DNA from: Megaleporinus macrocephalus
Lineage: Eukaryota > Chordata > Actinopteri > Characiformes > Anostomidae
Direction: 5' to 3'
DNA: 64,000 bases
Assembly: GCA_021613375.1 (NCBI GenBank)
Contig: CM038716.1
Span: 11,702,774 to 11,766,773 of the forward strand
The notes under the pieces are model-generated. The model was not told where the DNA came from. It searched no databases and saw nothing but the letters and a program-made list of their open reading frames with translations. Positions within the stretch are counted from its first letter, which is position 1. Each line of letters begins with the position of its first letter. This document shows, piece after piece, positions 36,655 through 47,487 of this stretch. The position numbers and the translations under genes are program-made.

Positions 36655-38752
36655 CTCAGCCTGGGGTGAAAACCAGTCTCAGTATTATTGAGATGGTCCA
36701 GAAGTGACCCTGCTTTGAAGCAGATGGTCCACAAATGACCCTGCTTTTAAGTAGATGGTCCAGAAGTGACCCTGCTTTTAAACAGTCTCAGGATTAGTTA
36801 GATGGTCCACAAGTGACCCTGCTTTTAAACAGTCTTAGGATTATCAAGATGGTCCAGAAGTGACCCCACTTTTAAACAGTCTCAGTATTATCAAGATGGT
36901 CCAAAAGTGACCCCATTTTTAAACAGTCTCAGGATTATCAAGATGGTCCACAAGTGACCCCACTTTTAAACAGTCCCAGGATTATCAAAATGGTCCAGAA
37001 GTGACCCCACTTTTAAACAGTCTCAGGATTATCAAGATGGTCCAGAAGTGACCCCACTTTTAAACAGTCTCAGTATTATCAAGATGGTCCAGAAGTTACC
37101 CTATTTTTAAACAAGTCTCAGTATTATCAAGATGGTGCAGAACTGACCCCAATGTTTGAACAGTTTCAGTATTATTAAGATGGTCCAGAAGTGACCCTGC
37201 TTTCAAGTAGATGGTCCAGATGTGACCCCACTTTTAAACAGTCTCAGTATTATCAAGATGGTCCACAAGTGACCCTGCTTTTAAACAGTCTCAGGATTAT
37301 CAAGATGGTCCAGAAGTGACCCCACTTTTAAACAGTCTCAGTATTATCAAGATGGTCCAAAGGTGACCCCACTTTTAAACAGTCTCAGTATTATCAAGAT
37401 GGTCCACAAGTGACCCTGCTTTTAAACAGTCTCAGGATTATCAAGATGGTCCAGAAGGGACCCTGCTTTTAAACAGTCACAGTATTATCAAGACGGTTTA
37501 GAAGTGACCTCATGTTTAAACAGTCTCAGTATTATCAAGATGGTCCAGAAGTGACCCTGCTTTCAAGTAGATGGTCCAGAAGTGACCCCACTTTTAAACA
37601 GTCTCAGTATTATTAAGATGATCCAGAAGTGACCCTGCTTTTAAACAGTCTCTGTATTATCAAGATGGTACAGAACTGACCCCATGTTTGAAGAGTCTCA
37701 GTATTATTAAGATGGTCCAGAAGTGACCCTGCTTTCAAGTAGATGGTCCAGATGTGACCCCACTTTTAAACAGTCTCAGTATTATCAAGATGGTCCACAA
37801 GTGACCCTGCTTTTAAACAGTCTCAGGATTATCAAGATGGTCCAGAAGTGACCCCACTTTTAAACAGTCTCAGTATTATCAAGATGGTCCAAAGGTGACC
37901 CCACTTTTAAACAGTCTCAGTATTATCAAGATGGTCCACAAGTGACCCTGCTTTTAAACAGTCTCAGGATTATCAAGATGGTCCAGAAGGGACCCTGCTT
38001 TTAAACAGTCACAGTATTATCAAGACGGTTTAGAAGTGACCTCATGTTTAAACAGTCTCAGTATTATCAAGATGGTCCAGAAGTGACCCTGCTTTCAAGT
38101 AGATGGTCCAGAAGTGACCCCACTTTTAAACAGTCTCAGTATTATTAAGATGATCCAGAAGTGACCCTGCTTTTAAACAGTCTCTGTATTATCAAGATGG
38201 TACAGAACTGACCCCATGTTTGAAGAGTCTCAGTATTATTAAGATGGTCCAGAAGTGACTCTGCTTTTAAGTAGATGGTCCAGAAGTGACCCCACTTTTA
38301 AACAGTCTCAGTATTATCAAGATGGTCCAGAAGTGACCCTGCTTTAAAACAGTCTCAGTATTATCAAGATGGTCCAGAAGTGACCCTGCTTTAAAACAGT
38401 CTCAGTATTATCAAGATGGTCCAGAAGTTACCCTACTTTTAAACAAGTCTCAGTTTTATCAAGATGGTCCAGAAGTTACCCTACTTTTAAACAAGTCTCA
38501 GTATTATCAAGATGGTGCAGAACTGACCCCATGTTTCAACAATCTCAGTATTATTAAGATGGTCCAGAAGTGACCCTGCTTTCAAGTAGATGGTCCAGAA
38601 GTGACCCCACTTTTAAACAGTCTCAGTATTATCAAGATGGTCCAGAAGTGACCCTGCTTTAAAACAGTCTCAGTATTATCAAGATGGTCCAGAAGTTACC
38701 CTACTTTTAAACAGATGGTCCAGAAGTCAGCCTGCTTTTAAACAGCCTCAGT
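36655..38752. repeat. 47-bp minisatellite, ~45 copies, with 532-bp higher-order repeat
   Basis: The unit is cagtctcagtattatcaaga followed by tggtccagaagtgaccccac and ttttaaa. Short units lacking the first half (caagtagatggtccag) are mixed in. Rare variants recur exactly 532 bp apart: tgtgaccccactttta at 37221 and 37753, and agacggtttagaagtgacct at 37491 and 38023. A block of about eleven units was therefore duplicated as a whole. Source element unknown. Confidence 0.95.
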
Positions 38753-38764
38753 ATCATATATATA

Positions 38765-38890
38765 TACACTACAGGTCAAATGTTTAAGAACACTACCAAT
38801 CAAAGGTTTTAAAACAGTTCTAAAATGTTTGGCTGATAGTGTGCTAAAACTTTTTACTGGTAGTGTTCTAAAATTGTTGACCAGAACTGT
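38765..38890. mobile_element. Tc1-like terminal repeat fragment
   Basis: tacactacaggtcaaatgtt resembles the terminal repeat of a fish Tc1 family (TACACTACCGGTCAAAAGTT-type, from memory). The inverted words aaaacagttctaaaat and attttagaacactacc flank it. Weak and degenerate. Confidence 0.35.
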
Positions 38891-38892
38891 TC

Positions 38893-38938
38893 TATATAAT
38901 ATAATATAATATAATATAATATAATATAATATAATATA
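38893..38938. repeat. (TATAA)n microsatellite
   Basis: About nine units of ataat. Confidence 0.95.
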
Positions 38939-38944
38939 TCATTT

Positions 38945-39195
38945 GAGTAACTGTAGAGACTGTTGAGAGTGAAAATCCCAGAAGATCTGCAGTTATTAGT
39001 CATGCTACAATCCAAATCACTGAGATTACATCTTTTCCTCATTCTGAGGGTTGATGTGAACATTACCTGAAGCTGCTGGAGCGTATCTGTGTGATTTTAC
39101 TCACGGCACAGCTGCCTCACAATTGGCTGATTAGATTATTATAATGACTAGAAGTACAGGTGTTTGTAATTATGTGCTTAGTGAGTGTATAAAGC
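38945..39195 (-). pseudogene. Tc1/mariner-like transposase N-terminal fragment plus end
   Basis: On the minus strand the element end (acactcactaagcacataa at 39192) is followed by an ATG at 39063 and a reading starting MFTSTLRMRKRCNLSDLD. That resembles the start of a fish Tc1-type transposase, just before its helix-turn-helix DNA-binding domain. The gaaaatcccagaagatctgc block (38970-38990) is also typical of the N-terminal region. The reading is lost after ~40 codons and the rest of the gene is absent. The family assignment rests on remembered sequence. Confidence 0.55.
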
Positions 39196-39311
39196 CATAT
39201 ATCCATTTAAATTGGCGTACGGTAGAGATACATAATGATACATAGTCCACACCAATAACAAACCAAAGCCAGAGACTGGCCTTCTTCCTTTAATTCCAAT
39301 CAGACTTCAAG

Positions 39312-39313
<2 letters not shown>
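39196..39313. other. Short single-copy spacer
   Basis: No recognisable content. Confidence 0.3.

Positions 39314-39396
<83 letters not shown>
39314..39396. repeat. (AT)n microsatellite
   Basis: About 41 uninterrupted AT dinucleotides. Confidence 0.97.
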
Positions 39397-39399
<3 letters not shown>

Positions 39400-39470
39400 T
39401 GTGTACATGGTATATAATGTAATAGTCATAATATAATAATATTTATATAATAATAATATTATTATATATA

Positions 39471-40056
39471 GGGTCTGTCTCAAATCCTAGTGAGTGTGTA
39501 AGTAGGCTGTCTAGGTAGCAGCTGTGTAAGTAGCAGTGTTCTCTCCTCATCTCTCCTCATAAAACAGATTACTGAGACGCTCTAGTTAGAGAGAGACTGC
39601 GTCACGACTTGTTCCCGCCCACTGCAGCACTTAGCTGGTTGCTAAGCTACCAGCCGGCATCCAAAACAATAGCCCGAGGCTTAAAAATCCGCTAGCATAA
39701 ATACTAATGTCTGGAGTATAAAGTGTAAATGGTGAAGGACTCGTTACAGAGTTGATAATAAAATACTGTTTTGAGTGATTATATGACCAGAAACATTAAA
39801 ACTCTAAAAAAAGAATCAAAATATCTCACATTTTAAAACCACTTCACTGCTCCTAGATTAGCCTGCGGTGCATCATGGGATTGTCTTAGTGGCTGAGGAA
39901 GCGTTCTAGCTTCCTTAAAATCAGGTCTAAATAAGGTTCCTCAGTAGACAGCATGTTTAAGGTATGTAAGAATTGGGACAGACTACATGTCGGGAGTATA
40001 TACTATAATGTAACATGCTGCCTATGTAGGAGCTCACTAGGGTTTGAGACACACTC
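39471..40056. mobile_element. MITE with TGTCTCAAA-type inverted ends
   Basis: The left end gggtctgtctcaaatcctag and the reverse complement of the right end (gagtgtgtctcaaaccctag, 40037-40056) agree at 17 of 20 positions and continue into tgag. The element is ~586 bp without a coding frame. Flanking DNA is AT-rich, so the target duplication could not be decided. hAT-like by remembered similarity. Confidence 0.65.
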
Positions 40057-40072
40057 ATAGTTAACAGTATAG

Positions 40073-40460
40073 CAGTAGCGAACCGTGCCCCTAAGCCTCA
40101 GCCCTTAACCCCCCACCCCATTTCGCGCACATAAACGATTCACTCGTGAGCGAGTGGGTTTGGGTGGGTTTGACAGTTTGGGGGGGATATGGGCTTCCAG
40201 CATGACTCAGCAAACTAGCTAGTGGTGGTAGCCTAGCGCTAGCTAACTGTTTTTTCCAGCTAGGGTCGCCACAATGGGCGGAAATGATCATACAGTATGG
40301 CGCTGAACTATAACTGCCTGGCCCCCTCTGTACATGAACAGCGGGACCACCAATCACCAACATTCTGCGGACTCATCACAGTCCTTATAGGGGGAGACAC
40401 AGACTCACAGGCTTCCACTTAACCCCTCACGCTCCAACACAGATTGAATAGACACGTTTA
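40073..40460. mobile_element. Possible hAT-type non-autonomous fragment
   Basis: Starts with cagtagcgaaccgtgcccct, resembling a hAT terminal repeat (CAGTGGCG-type). The matching other end was not found. Low support. Confidence 0.25.
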
Positions 40461-41276
40461 AATAATTTATTTGACTATTTTTCTAATTGTTTAGATGTTG
40501 GTTTTTAAACTGTGAGTATATAAAATAAAAATAGTTATATGTAACATAGCTACACTGATAAATCTATTAAATTAATATGATTGGAATATATCTGCAGGTA
40601 AAAAAGAAAGAAAATGAAAAGAGAATTGTTTATTATAACTCAATAACTTTCTGATTAGACTTAATAATAATAGACATAGTGCTCTATAAGCTTAAACTGA
40701 ACCACATTCATGAACTTAAGTCTCAGAATAGTGAGACTATTCATGAAATCACAGTAGAACCCAAACTTGTGAGAACCTGTACTGAACCTCATGAGCATTC
40801 CTGTTTGTTCTGCTCTGTGGATTCCGTCTGGCACTGTCTGATTTGTGAACTTACGTGCAAATGGGTGTCACCAGCGAGCGAGCTGGCAAACCAAGCCTGT
40901 AGAAGCCAGAGGAGAGAAAAGCAGAATCAGTTTGCTATCCAGTTGTGTGGTGACAACATGGCAGTGTCGGTGGCGATCTCCAGCTCCTCGTCTGCTTTCC
41001 TGATTTCAGTCTCTATGAAATACCATCATCAGCTGAAGCGCCTGATTCGTCTGGCTCGGAGACGGACTTGCCGTTCAAGCAATGCTGGGACGTTTTTCAA
41101 CTTGACCTCTACGGTCCACCTTGGAACAGTACGCTTATTGATATTCCTTGGTTAGAAATCTGTGGCGCTGCTCTGCCTACAGCTTTTGAGCTACAGCCGT
41201 ACCGTGCACGGACGTATACCGTATATATCTGGATAGTTTGCTTTGTTAACCAACTTGACTTTCAGCATGGACACTA
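40461..41276. other. Unassigned DNA with longest non-repeat ORF
   Basis: The 158-codon frame at 40679-41155 (+) is the longest one outside tandem repeats. It has no recognisable domain, and an open frame of this length is expected a few times by chance in 64 kb. Two Cys pairs (CLFC, CLIC) are visible but their spacing fits no family I know. Confidence 0.3.
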
Positions 41277-41505
41277 ATTGGTGAAGGCTTAATATCTGGA
41301 GTCACTCCAAGACCACCAGCTTTGTCACCGGTTCGATCCACTGAACCAGCAGGATGTAACTCAAGTGCCTTCAAGCAACAAGACACCTAACAGCTCCCTG
41401 GGTTACTGTGGATAGAGTTGCCCACCACTCTGCCCCTAGTGTGTGTGTGTATGTGAGTGTTTCACTGCCCCCTAGAGTGTGTTCACTAGTATGTGTGTGT
41501 ATGTG
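41277..41505 (+). mobile_element. tRNA-derived SINE, truncated copy
   Basis: The B box ggttcgatcc is at 41330-41339. Downstream, agtgccttcaagcaa and ctaacagctccctggg match the body of this common fish SINE. At 41438-41505 the segment cactgccccctag...gtgtgttcactagt is already partly duplicated, the same segment amplified at 25490-28062. The A-box end is degenerate, and the 3' end abuts the Tc1-like element. Confidence 0.75.
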
Positions 41506-42560
41506 GGGAAGGCTTCTGGGAAGGCTCTCCACACGGTTTAGGAGTGCGTTTATGGGAATGTTGGACCACTCTTCCAGAAGAGCATCTGTGAGGTCAGACA
41601 TTGATGGTGGACGAGAAGGTCTGGCTCACAGTCTCTGCTCTAATTCATCCCAAAGCTGTTCCATCAGGTTGAGGTCCGGCCAGTCAAGTTGTTCCACACC
41701 AAACTCGCTCCTCCATGTCTTTATGGAGCTGCTCTGTGCACTGGTGGGCAGTCATGTTGGAACAGGAAGGGGCCGTCCCCAAACTGTCCCCACAAAGTTA
41801 GGAGCGTGAAATTGTCCAACATCTCTTGGTCTGCTGAAGCATTAAGAGTTCCTGGAACTGGAACTGAGGGTCAAAACAACCCCACACCATAATCCCCCCT
41901 CCACCAAACTTTACACTCGGCACAATGCAGTCAGACAAGTACCGTTCTCCTGGCAACCGCCAAACCCAGACTCGTCCATCAATCAATGCATTCTTCTCTC
42001 CAGAGAACACGTCTCCACTGCTCTAGAGTCCAGTGGCGGCGTGCTTTACACCACTGCATTCAACGCTAGACGATGTAAGGCGTAGATGCAGCTGCTCGGC
42101 CATGGAGACCCATTCCATGAAGCTCTCTACGCTCTGTTCTTGAGCTGATCTGAAGACCACATGAAGTTTGGAGGTCTGTAGTGATTGACTCTGTAGAAAG
42201 TTGGTGACCTCTGTGCACTATGCTCCTCAGCATCCGCTGACCCGCTCTGTCATTGTATGTGTTCTACCACTTGGTGTCTGAGTTGCTGTCGTTCCCAATC
42301 ACTTCCACTTTGTTCTAACACCACTGACAGTCCACTGTGGAATATTTAGTAGTGAGGAAACTTCACTACTGGACTTGTTGCACAGGTGGCATCCTATCAC
42401 GATACCACACTGGAGTTCACTGAGCTCCTGAGAGAGACCCACTCTTTACTAATGTGTGTAGAAGCAGTCTGCTTGACTAGGTGCTGCTTTTATACACCTG
42501 TAGCCATGAAGTGATTGGAACACCTGAGTTCAGTGATTAGGATAGGTGTATATATATTTA
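41506..42560 (-). pseudogene. Tc1/mariner-like element with broken transposase
   Basis: Nearly the whole transposase of a Tc1-type element can be followed on the minus strand from about 42455 to 41510: helix-turn-helix region (42420-42060), QWCKARRHW region (~42050), [15 protein letters not shown] and [12 protein letters not shown] (41975-41890), and C-terminal ALLEEWSNIPINALLNRVESLP (41580-41515). The start codon position reads GTG, and there are frameshifts near 42005 and 41860. The segment carrying the first catalytic aspartate is altered, and the DNDPKHTS-type block is not recognisable. The upstream end (gtataaaagcagcacctag, 42480-42500) is kept, but a perfect terminal repeat is lost at both sides. 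Not functional. Confidence 0.85.
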
Positions 42561-43519
42561 TATATTTATATATATAAAACACTGATACCTTCTTTTTCAG
42601 AGTACGCATCAATAGTGTTTGTGGTAATCCATCAGATTCGGCTGCACCAGAGGTGGGAAAATGTGTTCCTCGGTGCTAATGCAACCCTAAACCATCCAAA
42701 TTTTGAAACGAATTTTGAGCAAAAGGTAAGAAGCAGCTCCAGCAGTCTTTTTCTAATCATGGCGTGTGAGTCAGAGACAGAGAAGGAGGCATATGGGTTG
42801 TGAAAATTGGTGTTGTTGGTGATTGGGGGGGTGATGATGATGATGCTGTTCCAACAGCGTGCGAAGGCGAGGGGTTGGGCTGGAGGGGGGGTTGTTTTGA
42901 GCGCCTGAGTCACTGAACTCTAGTGACTCAGTGTTTCCAAACTGTGGACATGCCACTCCGATTATGCAGGTCCATTTTCTTGGGCAGTGGACGCCTCACA
43001 GTCAACACCGATGATTTATTCAATCTCTCTATGCGGGCAAACATGATGATAAGCATCTCAGAGCTCAGTTATACTCTTATATAGCAAACTTTCAATGTAA
43101 GTCAATGGAACCAGACATTTTTCCAAGTTACTTCAGAGCTTATTGTCCATTTGGTCCATTCATCGTGAAGCTTTCACACAATGTAAACACAATGTGGACA
43201 TGATGGCAACAAGATGATGGAGCAGTAGATATACTATTGCTCAAACTGGGCTACAAACATCTGTGTGGTAGCAGCCAGAGTTTCAGAGTTTCATCTGTTG
43301 GCTTTGCGCTTCATCTCGAGTGGAGCTGCATCTCCAAGATCAGTTCAAACTGGAGATCCCAGCTCCAGAACATGTAGACTCCTGAAATGAGCTTGGGCTG
43401 GAGTTCTGGGTGGCTTCCAAGCCAGACCTGAGCAAAGACCTAGCATGAGCTGGGGGAGTAGGAGAAGCATGGGTGGTGGTGGGGTTTGGGGTTTCATATG
43501 GCGTGTAATGACGGCCCTG
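42561..43519. other. Unassigned DNA, partly dispersed repeat
   Basis: 42950-43220 contains caatgtaagtcaatggaacc and tgtccatttggtccattcat, blocks I associate with a common fish repeat. No gene. 42810-42900 is G-rich. Confidence 0.3.
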
Positions 43520-44060
43520 GTGAGAAAATAGTATGCTGAATTATACTTAACTCAAGTATACTTCAACACACTCATGATTAATGTACTAAACCTGTGCTAT
43601 TTCCATGTACTAACTATGTACTTGGTATGCAAGTTGTATTTGGCCTAAATATAAATATAAATATAAATATACTTAATTGTACTATTTTGACACCATTAAA
43701 TATATTTAAGTGCATCTTTAGTACATTTTCTAATACTAATTCAGTTTTTTTCAAAAAGGTTTTATGTCAACTTGGAGTATATTTGGATCCAGCTTTAAAA
43801 TGTTAGTACTGTTAGTATACTAATAATAAACAATATCTAAGCAATACATTGTAAATAAAAATATTTCAGTTAAAAGAAAGAATATTTAAAAAAATAGTGA
43901 ATTAGAAAAAAGTAGGAAAAAGATACTTAAGTATGTTTAAATACTGTGTCATAGTGACGTCTCAAAATAGTACAATTAAGTACAATCAATTAGCAAAGTA
44001 TATTTAATACTGAATATTTAATATTTAATAGCACTATAGCAGACTTCATCAATATCCACC
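43520..44060. mobile_element. AT-rich MITE-like DNA with AGTATACTT words
   Basis: Repeated palindromic words (agtatactt, tacttaagta, gtactaa) in both orientations and no coding content. Ends not resolved. Confidence 0.35.
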
Positions 44061-44173
44061 GATTATTGAATTATCTGCACCAATAATTAAAAAAAAACTC
44101 AATCTGTCAACGTCTCAATAACCTAGAGGTACATAAAGGGTTAAATCACGTTCTCTATTCAAGTCCTACCTCC

Positions 44174-44488
44174 CACTGGCATTTCTAGAAGGTGGGGCCA
44201 GAGGGGCATTGGCCCCAGCTAAAATCTGATTGGCCCCCGCTAAAATCTGATTGGCCCCCCCTAAGTGCCCCTGTCCTGTCACTCATCTGTCATTTGCCCG
44301 ACAGCGATGATCAGATTATAAGTGTATGCAATTCCAGGCCCAAACACTAGTGGCACTAATGAGCCAAATAGGAATAGCCAGCTTGAATAAAGCTTACAGA
44401 AGGAGATTTGTACGGACAAATACTTGTCCCCTCTATGAATATTGTGGCCCCTTGATGACCCCTCAGAAAAATCCTAGAACTGCCACTG
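44174..44488. mobile_element. hAT-type MITE with perfect 8-bp target duplication
   Basis: The left end cactggcatttctag and the reverse complement of the right end cagtggcagttctag are inverted repeats of the hAT type. The element is 315 bp. It is flanked by identical 8-base copies, ctacctcc, at 44166-44173 and 44489-44496, the hallmark of hAT insertion. The interior has a short tandem duplication (gctaaaatctgattggcccc twice, 44217-44258). Confidence 0.9.
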
Positions 44489-44496
44489 CTACCTCC

Positions 44497-45009
44497 CAGT
44501 AACAGTTATTTACAGAGTTATTTTTCAAAGAGACGTGTCACTTAAAGTCAAGTTTGCTAATGAAACCCGTCCATCATAGTAACGTTAAAGGCTAAGCACC
44601 ACTTCTGGACAGCCCTGGTGATTTCACATAGTTTTAGATACTGAAAATATATAAACATGACTTAAAATGAAATTTGCTGCGTAATTTGCTTTAAAATAGA
44701 TGATTTTAATTAAACTGATATAGAAAAAGAAAAATCTTTGATGGAGACTGTCCTCGGAGGGTGACAATAAATAAATGAATACATAAATAAATAATAAGTT
44801 TATTGAGTGTATGCGTTTCAGTGTGCAACCCTTGTGTACTGGTGCCGTTCCTACAGATCTGAATGGAAATGTCACAGTTACTATTTCTATTTAAAGCTAC
44901 TACTACAGCTCTTGTAATGACCCTTCCTTCAAAGTCGCTTTGATCTCCTCCTCTTGATCCAAAATCATGGCCAACTGAGCATGTTCACCAATTTCACATT
45001 GGCCCTGAC

Positions 45010-45013
<4 letters not shown>
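44497..45013. other. Single-copy spacer
   Basis: No gene or element recognised; short AAAT-rich steps near 44765-44795. Confidence 0.4.

Positions 45014-45053
<40 letters not shown>
45014..45053. repeat. (AT)n microsatellite
   Basis: About 19 AT units, directly followed by gcaggggtctcaactactgg, which resembles the end of a hAT-type element (CAGGGGTCTCAAAC). Confidence 0.9.
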
Positions 45054-45054
<1 letters not shown>

Positions 45055-45423
45055 CAGGGGTCTCAACTACTGGCCCGAGGCAACTGCATGAGATCCATCT
45101 CATAATTTATCCACTACGCAAGCCTGCAGGAATTTTTCATTATATAAATATTTACGTCTGGAGAGATCCACCACTTCCACTAGACACCATGGCTGGCTGC
45201 CTTACGAAAGCTAGATGGACCATTCTACTGAATCTGGTTGATGCATCTGTCCCACACTAAGCCCTAAGTGTCTACCTATAAAATTCAACCCACACGTTGT
45301 AGCATTGGTATTGAGTTTGAGTTTATTTTGAAGTAAATGAAGAGCAGAAGGTGAGACCTATCCGTCAAGGCAAGCATTGTTTTAAGGAAAACGTGCCCTG
45401 ACAGCTGAAAATCAGTGTGAAAC

Positions 45424-46028
45424 TGTAAGGAATCAGACTCGAGAGGTGACCTGCGATCCATGTGCAAGGCTTTTATTGCGACAGAGCAGTTCAAAAGTCA
45501 ATGAAAACAGTTCAAGGACTCGCTGAAGCAAGAATGTCCAAGGGCTGGTGGCCGGAGAGCTAGTGGTAGCCACCGGCTAATCCAGGGGGCAGGCTGGACG
45601 GAGATAATGGATTGCCGACATAGCTGGAGAGACCCATTCGCTCCTCCTGCGTAGGTCCGATGGTCTTGGGGAACCAGAGCAGCACTCGCGTTCCACGGTG
45701 AGGGATGGCCCAGATTCAGGCCTGTGTGGACAGGTTAGAGCAGCGCGCCGTATGGCGACTTTCAATGTGCTGCGCAGCAGTAACTTAAATAGTCACTTAT
45801 CGAGGACCGGTGGGGGCCGGGGAAAACACTGTGGAGCCAGTGAGATGAACCCGTACTGAGTCTGGAGTTTGTGGATTCTGTGGTGGCACCGAGTCTGCGG
45901 GTTCTCTTGGTTTCCAGGGAGGTAGATGGGACCCCGCTGTGGAAATGCCAATACTTGAGGAACCTGGGAAAAGACCTTGAGAGCACACCAGCCTGGAGAC
46001 CACGGACAGGTAGGATCTGATCCTTACA
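45424..46028 (-). mobile_element. Solo LTR
   Basis: On the minus strand the element runs TGTAAGGATCAGATCC ... GAGTCTGATTCCTTACA, with short inverted TG..CA ends. It has a TATA-like TATTTAAG (45784-45791) and an AATAAAA polyadenylation signal (45471-45477) about 47 bases before its end, in the order promoter, poly(A) signal, U5. No internal coding sequence is attached. The flanks do not give a direct 4-6-base duplication. Instead gaaac/gtttc extends the inverted repeat outward. Ty3/gypsy-like by structure; the family is not identified. Confidence 0.7.
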
Positions 46029-46034
46029 GTTTCA

Positions 46035-46605
46035 GGTTACATCTATTTTCACCGGCCACTTTATTAGAAACACCTACTTTGTACTTCCACTAACTGGCCA
46101 TTTTATAAGAAACACCAACCTGTTTCATCCACTAACTGGCCACTTTATTAGAAACACCTACTTTGTACTTTCACTAACTAGCCATTTTATAAGAAACACC
46201 AACCTGTCTCGTCCACTAACTGGCCACTTGATTAGAAACACCTGCTTTGTACATCCACTTACTGGCCACTTTATTAGAAACACCTACGTTGTACTTTCAC
46301 CAACTGGCCACTTTATTAGGAACACCAACCTTGCTCATCAACTAACTGGCCACTTTATTAGAAACACCAACCTTGTTCGTCCACTTACTGGACACTTTAT
46401 TAGAAACACCTACGTTGTTCTTTCACCAACTGGCCACTTTATTAGAAACACCAACCTTGTTCATCCACTAACTGGCCACTTTATTGGAAACACCTACGTT
46501 GTACTTTCACTGACTGTGCACTTTATTAGAAACACCAACCCTGCTTATACACTAACTGGCCACTTTAGTAGAAACACCTACTTTGTACTTTCACTAACTG
46601 GCCGC
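46035..46605. repeat. 42-bp minisatellite, first block (~13 copies)
   Basis: The unit is ctaactggccactttattag followed by aaacacctaccttgtacttc and ca. The core actggccactttattag plus aaacacct matches the terminal inverted repeat of a widespread fish Tc1-like family (…CTTTATTAGGAACACCTGT-type, from memory). The local remnant at 39160-39195 is a diverged version. Because 42 is 14 codons, a 174-codon open frame results. Confidence 0.9.
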
Positions 46606-47487
46606 GGCTGTTCACAGGACGACGAATCATTTGAAAAGCAGATTTTTCCAACACAGCTAACCTCACCAGCCGTGTATCGATTATCTCATGGAGTTAGAAG
46701 TTACTCTTTGAAGTTCAGAAGAAGCTTGCTTACTGACCTTTTGAAGATTTGAACCGGCTCACTAATGGAACGAACACAAACAGTCTATATGAGCGCAATT
46801 AATTATGTTGCAATTAATTGTACAGTCCAATAATGGATCTGCGGCACAGACGAGGTAATGAGAAAATGAAGTGCGTCCACATTTCCTCCAGAAATCAGCG
46901 CTGGACGAACACCTCGGCCGTATGGATTTTACCCACCAACCTGCGAGGCCACATCACGGGGCTTTAAATGGGCCTTAAAGGGTATCCAGCTCGACCGTAG
47001 GGGTTTTAATTATAGCAAAACGGCCTCAGGCTTCAGAATAAAGACTTAATTCACTGTTTGACCGGAGATATATTTGGAAAAAGCTCTCTCATTGATCCTA
47101 GTCCCTGCGTGGACCCTTAAAAGCAGAGGTTATCTTAAGAGGGGGGGGGGACTATTGTTTGTTTTTCTGGCTATGCTGGAAATAGCCTACTACTTACTGC
47201 TGGAGTACCGATAGTGCCCAAAAGTTTTATGTAACTATGGGAACAACAGAAAGATATCAGTATAATATACTACAATACTCCAGGATGTGATAAGAGCGTC
47301 CTGCATGATATACTGCATCCCACAGTGTGATGATTTCAGAAGAACGTAGTTGCCGAGGTAACTGCCCGGTTTATTCTGAACGGTGTACTAGCCTTAATAC
47401 ACAACACTGTTACATAGACTTTATTAGATATAGACTTTACTCTACCCACTCTGTTACTATATAGTAGTGCAGTGTGTAGTATAGTAG
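46606..47487. other. Single-copy island splitting the 42-bp array
   Basis: No TE blocks or tandem repeat. It contains an inverted homeodomain-like pair, gcaattaatt and aattaattgt, around 46795-46822. Candidate conserved non-coding DNA (inference). Confidence 0.4.

Noticed and set aside
40679..41155. 158-codon frame outside tandem repeats as a possible gene
   Set aside because: No domain, no flanking signals, and frames of this length are expected by chance a few times in 64 kb. Kept only as unassigned DNA.
41506..42560. Active Tc1-like transposon
   Set aside because: Missing start codon, frameshifts, altered first catalytic region and lost terminal repeats.
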